Made by a program: the position numbers and the translations under genes
The notes under the pieces: generated by a model
The model's database searches: none
The model's input: the letters and a program-made list of their open reading frames with translations, nothing else
What the model was told of the DNA's origin: nothing
Shown: positions 1-5,006 of the stretch, in pieces
How positions within the stretch are numbered: position 1 is the first letter of the stretch
Layout: the number at the start of each line of letters is the position of its first letter
Source of the DNA: Spirochaetia bacterium
Lineage (GTDB): Bacteria; Spirochaetota; UBA12135
NCBI GenBank assembly: GCA_003497555.1
Contig: DNNS01000449.1
Span: forward strand, 9,804-14,809
Length of the DNA: 5,006 nt
Direction of reading: 5' to 3'

Positions 1-1139
1 AGCGGAGAGTACTGCTCGCTGAACAGACGCATATAAACCAGGGAAAGCCTTTCATTATACGGTTCCAGGCGCTCGGCATTTTTAAGGGCAGCAAAAGCCT
101 TTACGTATTCTTTTTGTTCTATATAAATCTGTGCTGAGGATAAATACGGGGGAATAAAATATTTGTTGATTATTACGGCTTTTTCAAAACGCAGCAGCGC
201 GCTGCCCGGATCTGCAGAAAGCAAATCAAAGCGGCCGAGCAGGTATTCGGTTTCGCTGCGCCCCGGATTCCGGTTCTGCATAATGTCCAGGACGCGCGCT
301 AGCTGCCGTTTGCTGCCGTCTTGCGCAGCTTTTTCTCCTGCAGCTGTCATTTTCTGAAGATGAATTTCTGTCAGCAGGGTTTCCGCCTCGTCCAGAACAT
401 CTTTCTGCCCGGTTAAGACGGAAAAAAAATTTTCTCCTTTTTCTTTCATGGTACGGGCGAGCTGCAGAAATTTTTTAAGATCTTTTTCAGCGCCGCTGTA
501 ATCGCTGATTTTAAACCGGCAGCGGGCACTCAGGTACCAGGAATCAAGATAATGCCGGAAGCGTCCGGCTGTCTGATAATAAACAAGCGCCTCTTTCGGC
601 TTTTCCATGGCTTCCAGCACCTGTCCTTTTTTCAGAGCGCTGTAAAAACCGTCTCCGGAAAGTTTTTCCGCATATTCGCAGGCTTTCCATGCCCAGGAAA
701 ATTTTTCGTTGGAGCAGTATACATCAATAACTGCCGAAAGCCTGATTATATTGGTCATATCCAGATAAAAGGCGGTTTTGATATATTTTTCATATTCAGG
801 CCATAAATCGCGCGCACGGCTGGATGCAGCCAGGGTTTCGTAAAATTCAGGAGAATCGTTATCGATAAAAATCGCCTTGAGGGCATATTCCTCTGCTGCC
901 TGGTAATTGCTGATGGAAAGAAGATACTGGCTGCGTTCATGATATTGGGCGGCAAGTTTTATTTCTTTTTCGGAAAGGGCTGTACGGCGGGAAGTAATAT
1001 ATATTCTTTCCGCTTCCGGAAAAATTATTCTGGTGTCAAAATCATGAACAATGCGCCGGGCAGCAGGAAGATCAACGAAAAGGAACAGGGGAATTACGAT
1101 AATTAGCAGGAAAAAATGTTTACTATTTTTTGATAACAA
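1..1139 (-). CDS. Membrane-anchored TPR-like repeat protein, 3' end beyond the left edge
   Basis: An open frame of 379 residues without a stop continues past the left edge. Residues 8-22 are strongly hydrophobic after a basic start (SKNSKHFFLLIIVIPLFLF), indicating a signal anchor or uncleaved signal peptide; no good AxA cleavage site follows. The rest is helical and TPR-like: residues about 62-95 (repeat ending AEEYALKAIFID), about 155-200, and most clearly about 316-375, where two consecutive helical pairs carry the A/Y/P spacing (FEKAVIIN, EQKEYVKAFAALKNAERLEP). It therefore probably sits in the periplasm or outside the cell, acting as a scaffold or assembly factor; no enzymatic motif is visible. 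I chose TTG at 1139 because no ATG occurs in frame before the membrane segment, an in-frame TGA lies at 1172-1170, and an AGGA lies 10 bases upstream. It follows the GDPD-like gene after 98 bases and may be cotranscribed with it. The exact partner or process is unknown. Confidence 0.8.
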   Translation of the reverse strand, partial: MLSKNSKHFFLLIIVIPLFLFVDLPAARRIVHDFDTRIIFPEAERIYITSRRTALSEKEIKLAAQYHERSQYLLSISNYQAAEEYALKAIFIDNDSPEFYETLAASSRARDLWPEYEKYIKTAFYLDMTNIIRLSAVIDVYCSNEKFSWAWKACEYAEKLSGDGFYSALKKGQVLEAMEKPKEALVYYQTAGRFRHYLDSWYLSARCRFKISDYSGAEKDLKKFLQLARTMKEKGENFFSVLTGQKDVLDEAETLLTEIHLQKMTAAGEKAAQDGSKRQLARVLDIMQNRNPGRSETEYLLGRFDLLSADPGSALLRFEKAVIINKYFIPPYLSSAQIYIEQKEYVKAFAALKNAERLEPYNERLSLVYMRLFSEQYSP

Positions 1140-1149
1140 ATAATTTTCA

Positions 1150-1153
1150 TCCT
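1150..1153 (-). promoter_or_regulatory. Shine-Dalgarno (AGGA) deciding a TTG start
   Basis: Read on the minus strand, AGGA is followed by 10 bases and then TTG at 1139. The spacing is slightly long. The A of this motif is also the first base of an out-of-frame ATG (1150-1148), which opens only a 15-codon frame ending in TAA. That ATG has the AGG directly against it with no spacer, so it is unlikely to be the main start. Confidence 0.4.
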
Positions 1154-1237
1154 GATAAATTTTGCAGTTTCAGCCGCCGGCACAGGGCGGGAATATTCAG
1201 CAATCCGGACAAAATACGAAAAACAGGAAAAGGAATT

Positions 1238-1810
1238 CTACCATAAAGCGGGTTTTTTAGTGCAGACTGCATCGATTTCCATTTTTTTGGTGATCTCTTT
1301 AAATTCGCTGATACGGTTTATATCATGCCCCTGCAGCTCAGGCGAAACCAGGCACAGCTTGAAATGTTTTTTCAGCCTGCTATATGATTTGTCATCAAGC
1401 GGAAGCCTGGTAAAACAATCCACCCATACCCAGTCAACCAGTCCTGCAAATTCAAGAGCCAGTTCCAGCGGTTCATATTCTGAAAAACGCACGGCTATGT
1501 CGCGTACGCCTTTTTTTATCTGTTTGACCATAAAGGGAATGGAAAGATCAAGAAAAAAATAACGGGCAACGGAATATTGTTTCAGATAGGCCAGGATTTT
1601 TTCCTCCATACCCTCGGACTTGGTATTCAGTATTACCAGTTCATGCCGATACGCCTGCAGCCAGTCTTCAAAATCTTCCCCGGCGGTAAAGGGATCATGA
1701 TGCAAAATAAGCCGATCATTGTGAGAGCGCAGATCCATTTCCACTCCCTGGGAGTGCGGTACTTCTATAAGCTGCGCTCTGGTATTGATGCGATGGGCGA
1801 TTTTCAGCAT
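1238..1810 (-). CDS. Short GDPD-like (glycerophosphodiester phosphodiesterase fold) protein
   Basis: This 190-residue protein has the outline of the GDPD/PI-PLC TIM-barrel family. It shows an N-terminal AHR (H6, R7), a GVEMDLR segment (E24, D26), an HHDP segment (H38, D39), a lysine strand at N62-T63-K64 where the family normally has E-x-K, and a C-terminal IDAVCTKKP matching the usual G-V-D-G-hydrophobic-hydrophobic-T-D-x-P strand. Family enzymes hydrolyse glycerophosphodiesters with a divalent metal held by three acidic residues. Here the third acid is Asn62 and the late TD is TK, and the protein is shorter than the usual 230-250 residues, so the substrate or even catalysis may differ. No signal peptide is visible, so it should be cytoplasmic. 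The start is 1 base after the GT2 stop with a strong Shine-Dalgarno, indicating translational coupling. Inference: it acts on a phosphodiester or lipid-linked intermediate of the same glycan pathway. Confidence 0.75.
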   Translation of the reverse strand: MLKIAHRINTRAQLIEVPHSQGVEMDLRSHNDRLILHHDPFTAGEDFEDWLQAYRHELVILNTKSEGMEEKILAYLKQYSVARYFFLDLSIPFMVKQIKKGVRDIAVRFSEYEPLELALEFAGLVDWVWVDCFTRLPLDDKSYSRLKKHFKLCLVSPELQGHDINRISEFKEITKKMEIDAVCTKKPALW

Positions 1811-1811
1811 G

Positions 1812-2537
1812 TTATACTCCTTTGTTTTTTAATTCCCCGGCCAATCTGAAAATATAGGAAAAGGTTCTTTTAATGAGCGGGATTTTGGTTTTTATGGAAC
1901 CTCCGCCCTTGGCTTCGCCGAACCGGCGTTTCCCGAAAAAAACCGGAATTTCGAGAATTTTATATCTTTTTATTTTTGCCAGATAAAGCAGATAAAGATC
2001 CAGGGAAAAATCGTGCGGCGGATTTTTCATCTGCAGATACAGGGAACGGGGAAAAATTTTAGGCTGGGCGTTAATATCGCAGAGAGCAGCTCCCAGAACC
2101 AGCGAGGAAATAATCTGCATGCCGCACGAAAAAACCTGATCAAAAAAAGGGCGGTTTTTCCGCCGGCCTTTTACTATGGCAAGTTCGGGTTCATGATACT
2201 CCATCAGCCGCTTAAAACCGGCTGCCAGATCATGCAGATCGGTCTGCAGATCGGCGTGAGTCCAGCCAAGAAAATCTCCGCTCGCTTCTTTAAGTCCGGA
2301 GAGTATACCCCAGCCGTAGCCGAGATTTACCGGAACCAGAACGGTTTTAATGCCGTTGTAAGGTTTAGGGTTTTTAATTTTATTGAATTCTTCTTCAGTG
2401 TTGTCGGTTGAACCGTTATTTACCAGAATAATTTCCAGATTGGGAAAATTATTTATAAGATCTGAAATTCTGCCAAGCAGGAATGGAATATTCCGCGCTT
2501 CATTATAGCAGGGAATAATCACAGACAAGTCTGCCAT
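1812..2537 (-). CDS. Family 2 glycosyltransferase, DPM/DPG-synthase-like group
   Basis: This 241-residue GT-A fold transferase starts with SVIIPCYNE (residues 5-13, nucleotide-sugar binding) and has VNNGSTD at 39-45, a GYGWGILSGLKEASGD helix at 73-88, and a metal-site segment WTHADLQTD at 92-100 in which His94-x-Asp96 stands where DxD is usual. CDINAQPKIF (153-162) and HDFSLDL (175-181) occupy the positions of the acceptor-site motifs of polyprenyl-phosphate hexose synthases. FGEAKGG (206-212) matches the late basic/glycine loop. There is no C-terminal membrane domain. It likely transfers a hexose from a nucleotide sugar to a polyprenyl phosphate or glycan lipid at the inner face of the membrane; donor and acceptor cannot be read from sequence. 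It is 25 bases downstream of the small membrane protein and coupled to the GDPD-like gene. The ribosome site is weak: the only purine run, AGGGA, is about 18 bases before the ATG. Confidence 0.9.
   Translation of the reverse strand: MADLSVIIPCYNEARNIPFLLGRISDLINNFPNLEIILVNNGSTDNTEEEFNKIKNPKPYNGIKTVLVPVNLGYGWGILSGLKEASGDFLGWTHADLQTDLHDLAAGFKRLMEYHEPELAIVKGRRKNRPFFDQVFSCGMQIISSLVLGAALCDINAQPKIFPRSLYLQMKNPPHDFSLDLYLLYLAKIKRYKILEIPVFFGKRRFGEAKGGGSIKTKIPLIKRTFSYIFRLAGELKNKGV
1817..1823 (-). promoter_or_regulatory. Strong Shine-Dalgarno (AAAGGAG) inside the end of the GT2 gene
   Basis: AAAGGAG lies within the last codons of the upstream glycosyltransferase, 6 bases before the ATG at 1810. The GT stop TAA (1814-1812) falls between the two. 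This arrangement couples translation of the GDPD-like protein to that of the transferase and fixes the start. Confidence 0.85.
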
Positions 2538-2562
2538 ACCGGCCGATCGGGCGCTATCCCTG

Positions 2563-2844
2563 CTAAAACTGCGGAGTCATTATTATTTTAAGAATATTTA
2601 TAAAAAGAAAAGCCATGAAGCCGCCGAAATAAAGGACCATCAGGGTTTTACGGAAATTATCTTCAGGCATGGAAAAAAGAATTTTTACCGGATAAAATGG
2701 AATGATAATTGAAAACAGCCCGTCTTTGACAGACCGGTTTTTAAAAGCAAAAAAGATAAGTGCAATATTACCGCCCAGGCAGCCCAGGGCCGTAAGCAGC
2801 GACAGCATCATAAGAGTGTCAAATTGTGTATAATCGTAAGGCAT
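2563..2844 (-). CDS. Small two-helix membrane protein of unknown function
   Basis: I do not recognise this 93-residue protein. It has a hydrophobic segment at about 11-34 (LMMLSLLTALGCLGGNIALI), a second at about 66-89, and a semi-hydrophobic middle stretch (GLFSIIIPFYPVKILF, about 42-57) that could lie along or dip into the membrane. The central I-P-F-Y pattern is loosely like the one in other small bacterial membrane proteins, but this is not enough for a family call. The start ATG has a good AAGAGG ribosome site 5-6 bases upstream, and a promoter fits 27-55 bases upstream, so it is the first gene of the leftward unit. Its place ahead of a cytoplasmic glycosyltransferase suggests, as inference only, a membrane partner or an unrelated housekeeping role. 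Reality as a gene is supported by the ribosome site, promoter and tight operon fit. Confidence 0.75.
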   Translation of the reverse strand: MPYDYTQFDTLMMLSLLTALGCLGGNIALIFFAFKNRSVKDGLFSIIIPFYPVKILFSMPEDNFRKTLMVLYFGGFMAFLFINILKIIMTPQF

Positions 2845-2848
2845 AATT

Positions 2849-2855
2849 ACCTCTT
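2849..2855 (-). promoter_or_regulatory. Shine-Dalgarno of the small membrane protein gene
   Basis: AAGAGGT on the minus strand ends 4 bases before the ATG at 2844. It overlaps by two bases the -35 hexamer proposed for the rightward promoter. Confidence 0.7.
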
Positions 2856-2883
2856 GCCAATATATGCCTTATTATATTATAAT
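2854..2883 (+). promoter_or_regulatory. Sigma70-like promoter for the rightward operon
   Basis: TTGCCA (2854-2859) and TATAAT (2878-2883) are 18 bases apart. Transcription would start near 2890, leaving a leader of only about 15 bases before the ATG at 2906, with no clear Shine-Dalgarno. The -10 region overlaps that of the opposing leftward promoter, so the two directions may compete for polymerase. Confidence 0.5.
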
Positions 2884-2899
2884 ACAAACCATATAGCAA
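2871..2899 (-). promoter_or_regulatory. Sigma70-like promoter for the leftward operon
   Basis: On the minus strand, TTGCTA (2899-2894) and a perfect TATAAT (2876-2871) are separated by 17 bases. Transcription would begin near 2864, giving a leader of about 20 bases that contains the AAGAGG ribosome site. A second TATAAT overlaps one base upstream (2881-2876) and would pair with TTGAGG at 2905-2900 with an 18-base spacer. Such A/T-rich hexamers can arise by chance, but the placement is right. Confidence 0.55.
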
Positions 2900-2905
2900 C
2901 CTCAA

Positions 2906-3619
2906 ATGAAAATCGCCATTGTTATTCCAACCTACAACGAAAAAAAAAATATCAGAGAACTGGTTAAGGCTCTTTTTAAAATTAATAATAAATTTCATAT
3001 TTTTATAGTTGACGATAATTCTCCCGACGGCACCGGAAAATTAATCGATCAACTGAAAAAAAAATATCCCAATCTGCATGCCCTGCACCGGCCGGTAAAA
3101 CAGGGAATCGGGCCTGCCTATATTTTCGGTTTTTCCAGGGCGCTTGAAATCAAACCCGATTATATTATCCAGATGGATGCGGATTTTTCCCATCCTCCCG
3201 AAGTAATTCCCGAAATGCTGCAGAAAATCAGAAAAGCCGATCTGGTAATCGGTTCGCGTTATTGCCGCGGAATCAGTGTACTGAACTGGCCGCTGCGCCG
3301 CCTTCTGCTGTCTTATTTTGCCAATCTGTTAGCGCGTTTTCTTACCGGTATACCGGTAACCGATGCCACAGGAGGTTTTAAATGTTTCCGGGCCAGGGTG
3401 CTTTCTTCCATCGATTTATCGCGCATTAAATCCAACGGTTATTTTTTTCAGATTGAAATGAATTACGCGGTTTTTAAAAATAACTTCCGCATTATTGAAA
3501 CCGGCATTGTCTTCACGGATCGCCACGCCGGAACTTCAAAAATGACCAGAAGCATTATCTTTGAGGCGCTGATACGCCTGTTTTTTCTGAGATTTAAAAA
3601 ATACCAGCATTCCAGATGA
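2906..3619 (+). CDS. Polyprenyl-phosphate mannose synthase-type GT2 (DPM1/Ppm1-like)
   Basis: This 237-residue protein contains the full motif series of polyprenol (dolichol) monophosphate mannose synthases in order: IPTYNE (7-12), VDDNSPDGT (35-43), QMDADFSHPP (89-98, the metal-binding DAD being D91 and D93), GSRY (116-119), WPLRR (128-132), DATGGFKCFR (153-162), GYFFQIEM (178-185) and DRHAGTSKM (205-213). The reaction is transfer of mannose (or glucose) from GDP- or UDP-sugar to polyprenyl phosphate on the cytoplasmic face of the membrane. Length matches the single-domain form without C-terminal membrane helices. The donor made here is what GT-C transferases use, and a GT-C-like frame follows two genes on. 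The start is set by the motif at residue 7; no good Shine-Dalgarno is present. Ten consecutive A bases lie in codons 12-15. Mannose versus glucose cannot be told from sequence. Confidence 0.95.
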   Translation: MKIAIVIPTYNEKKNIRELVKALFKINNKFHIFIVDDNSPDGTGKLIDQLKKKYPNLHALHRPVKQGIGPAYIFGFSRALEIKPDYIIQMDADFSHPPEVIPEMLQKIRKADLVIGSRYCRGISVLNWPLRRLLLSYFANLLARFLTGIPVTDATGGFKCFRARVLSSIDLSRIKSNGYFFQIEMNYAVFKNNFRIIETGIVFTDRHAGTSKMTRSIIFEALIRLFFLRFKKYQHSR

Positions 3620-4173
3620 AATTATTTATAATCTGGGCGGTTTGCTGCGCGCTGGCCAGGCCGCAGACGCTGGAGCTGTTTTTATCGGCCAAAAAACAAT
3701 CCCCGGATCAAGATAAACTCAGCCGGATGAAAATAGCGCTGCATACCAACAATCTGCCGGCTGCAGAAGATCTATTCTGCTTTTATTATATTAACGGCCT
3801 GACAGCTAACAGCAATTATCACGAAGCCAGACGCGAAGCCCGGTCTTTTCATAAAAATTTCCCGGAATCGCCTTTTTTAAACCAGGTACTCAGGCTGGAA
3901 AATATTATCGAGTATTATTCCCTGGAGTCAGGAATCTTTTTTAAACGGCTTACCAATCTTTCAGACCTTTCTTTTTTTTATAAATATTTTAAAGAAAAAA
4001 ATATCCGTTATGTACTGGTTTATGAAGGTTTGGACAATGAAGCCTATCTTAGAAACTTTGAAATAAACACAACGATGTATAATTTTATTAAGGACCATAA
4101 ATATTTTACAACTGAAATTTTTCCCGATGAAAACAATCTGTGGAGGTTGTATAAATTGAGGGACAAAATTTAG
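3616..4173 (+). CDS. Exported protein of unknown function with TPR-like N part and GT-C-tail-like C part
   Basis: This 185-residue frame overlaps the synthase stop by ATGA, so translation probably depends on termination-reinitiation; no separate ribosome site is visible. Residues 2-14 (KLFIIWAVCCALA) form a short signal peptide with an ALA cleavage site, or a membrane anchor. Residues about 50-92 look like a TPR-type helical pair (YHEARREARSFHKNFPESPF). Residues about 112-183 differ: the FKEKNIRYVLVYEG strand followed by FEINTTMYNFIKDHKYF and a final LWRLYKL resembles the soluble extracytoplasmic tail that ends many GT39-type membrane glycosyltransferases. GC falls from about 47% over 3661-3840 to about 28% over 3901-4140, at roughly the boundary between these parts. 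It may be a standalone periplasmic partner, or a remnant or chimera of a larger transferase. Function unknown. Confidence 0.7.
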   Translation: MKLFIIWAVCCALARPQTLELFLSAKKQSPDQDKLSRMKIALHTNNLPAAEDLFCFYYINGLTANSNYHEARREARSFHKNFPESPFLNQVLRLENIIEYYSLESGIFFKRLTNLSDLSFFYKYFKEKNIRYVLVYEGLDNEAYLRNFEINTTMYNFIKDHKYFTTEIFPDENNLWRLYKLRDKI

Positions 4174-4189
4174 TATTTTAGTTATTTAA

Positions 4190-5006
4190 ATGTATATTAA
4201 CTTTTCAGATGCAGCCAAATTTGCCGATATTGCTAAAAATCTGGTTAATGGCTTAGGTTTTGGAAATAGTTTTTCTTTTTGGTCATTGGGTGTTTTTGAA
4301 TCAATAAAGGATAAAATTTTTCTTTCATTATCAACGCCACCTGTGATGCCTTATTCGATAGCTGGATTTTTTAAAATATTAGGCGTAACTGATTATGCAG
4401 TAATTGCCACTTCATTTTTCTATTTTCTCCTAACTCTGGTTTTTACTTACCTTTTAGCTCAAAAGGTTTTTAAAAGTAAATTTGTCGGGGCACTTTCAAC
4501 CCTTGCCGTCGGATTTAATTACGACCTAATCCACTATGCCACAAACGGTGCCTCCGAATCTCCTTTTATTTTTGAAATAATGGCTGCGAGCTATTTTGCA
4601 TCAATCAAGAAAAAGTGGGCTGGTATCGTAACAATACTATTTTTAATTTTGATGTATTTTACCCGTTCCCAAGCATTTATTTACATTGCAGGAATAGTTC
4701 TATATTGGTTATTTGTTAACTTCAAAACAAAAAAAACAATTATCTACTTTGCTGGAGTTCTGGTGGTTGGGTTTTTGGTTGATTATTTTGTTTTAATACC
4801 ATTATCTAATCGATACTTTTTGTACTCGGTTGTGGGCAGGGGAATTTACACCTCATTTGATCAAACCTCTATAGCATCAAACGCTTTACGTGGGGCAGCA
4901 GCAAGCTCCATTGCCGCAACATCTGATTTTGTGGGGAATAGTAGCTTTTTTGTGACGGTCTTATCTCCGCTCGTAAAGAATATTTTTTACAATCTTTACA
5001 ACTTTT
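4190..5006 (+). CDS. Polytopic GT-C (GT39-like) glycosyltransferase, apparently lacking its first helix; runs off the right edge
   Basis: An open frame of 272 residues encodes a hydrophobic protein with membrane segments at about 68-90, 98-113, 123-138, 143-157, 160-175 and 182-205, and a helical region near 252-268. It begins YINFSDAAKFADIAKNLVNG, which resembles the first extracytoplasmic loop of GT-C enzymes, where an acidic residue (here probably D7) is catalytic; TPPVMPYSIAGFFKILG (49-65) is the usual following element. Such enzymes transfer sugar from polyprenyl-phosphate donors on the outer membrane face, which fits the synthase upstream. In this family a membrane helix precedes the acidic loop. 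Here it is missing: an in-frame TAA sits directly before the ATG, no ribosome site is present, and only 16 bases separate it from the preceding gene. Base use (33% GC over 4201-4440) differs from the earlier genes. A 5'-truncated or disrupted gene is likely. Acceptor unknown. Confidence 0.8.
   Translation, partial: MYINFSDAAKFADIAKNLVNGLGFGNSFSFWSLGVFESIKDKIFLSLSTPPVMPYSIAGFFKILGVTDYAVIATSFFYFLLTLVFTYLLAQKVFKSKFVGALSTLAVGFNYDLIHYATNGASESPFIFEIMAASYFASIKKKWAGIVTILFLILMYFTRSQAFIYIAGIVLYWLFVNFKTKKTIIYFAGVLVVGFLVDYFVLIPLSNRYFLYSVVGRGIYTSFDQTSIASNALRGAAASSIAATSDFVGNSSFFVTVLSPLVKNIFYNLYNF

Noticed and set aside
163..955. Several plus-strand frames of 64-84 codons and one 66-codon minus-strand frame in another phase
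   Set aside because: They lie inside the continuous 379-codon minus-strand TPR-like frame, have no ribosome sites and show no domain character.
1174..1190. Possible terminator hairpin (CCGCC paired with GGCGG, 7-base loop) between the GDPD-like and TPR-like genes
   Set aside because: The stem is only five pairs and no U-run follows it on the minus strand, so it does not look like an intrinsic terminator; the two genes may be cotranscribed.
1260..2411. Plus-strand frames of 90-132 codons opposite the GDPD-like and GT2 genes
   Set aside because: They are antisense shadows of genes with clear family motifs; their translations look like random Ser/Pro/Phe-rich sequence.
2540..2556. CCGATCGG palindrome just upstream of the GT2 start
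   Set aside because: It is only eight bases and does not extend convincingly; it is not enough to call an operator.
3616..3650. Lipoprotein signal in the 185-residue protein (paired cysteines after a hydrophobic stretch)
   Set aside because: The residues before the cysteines (WAV, AVC) do not match a lipobox; an ALA cleavage site for ordinary signal peptidase fits better.
1..5006. tRNA, rRNA, CRISPR array, insertion sequence or direct repeats
   Set aside because: I found no cloverleaf, regularly spaced repeat, transposase motif or terminal inverted repeat on either strand by eye.

Overview
The window reads as bacterial chromosome (or a metagenomic contig) carrying a small surface-glycan or glycosylation gene neighbourhood. 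There are no rRNA, tRNA, IS, phage or CRISPR signals. Coding density is high, and most of the window has mid-range GC (about 47-52% in stretches I counted by hand) with long A/T homopolymers. I cannot place the organism firmly. The secreted and membrane-anchored TPR-type proteins and the glycosyltransferases would fit a Gram-negative-type lineage such as a spirochaete, but that is a weak guess.

The layout is two divergent transcription units separated by 61 bases (2845-2905) that hold overlapping sigma70-like promoters. Leftward (minus strand) the order is a 93-residue two-helix membrane protein (2844-2563), a family 2 glycosyltransferase (2537-1812), a short GDPD-like TIM-barrel protein (1810-1238), and a membrane-anchored TPR-like protein that begins at a TTG codon (1139) and runs off the left edge. 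Tight spacing and a Shine-Dalgarno sequence inside the preceding gene support an operon, at least for the first three. Rightward (plus strand) the order is a clear polyprenyl-phosphate mannose synthase-type GT2 (2906-3619), a 185-residue exported protein overlapping it by ATGA (3616-4173), and an open reading frame for a polytopic GT-C glycosyltransferase that runs off the right edge (4190-5006).

Functionally, the synthase would charge a polyprenyl phosphate with a hexose on the cytoplasmic face. GT-C enzymes use such lipid-linked sugars on the outer face, so the rightward unit makes sense as a donor-plus-transferase pair. The leftward GT2 is a relative of the same DPM/DPG-synthase-like group and could make a second lipid-linked sugar or modify a glycan.

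The most unusual part is the right end. From about 3900 the sequence becomes AT-rich (about 28% GC over 3901-4140 and 33% over 4201-4440). The GT-C frame starts without a ribosome binding site, directly after a stop codon, and at a point in the protein where the first membrane helix should already have been passed. This looks like a recombination or assembly junction with a 5'-truncated gene.
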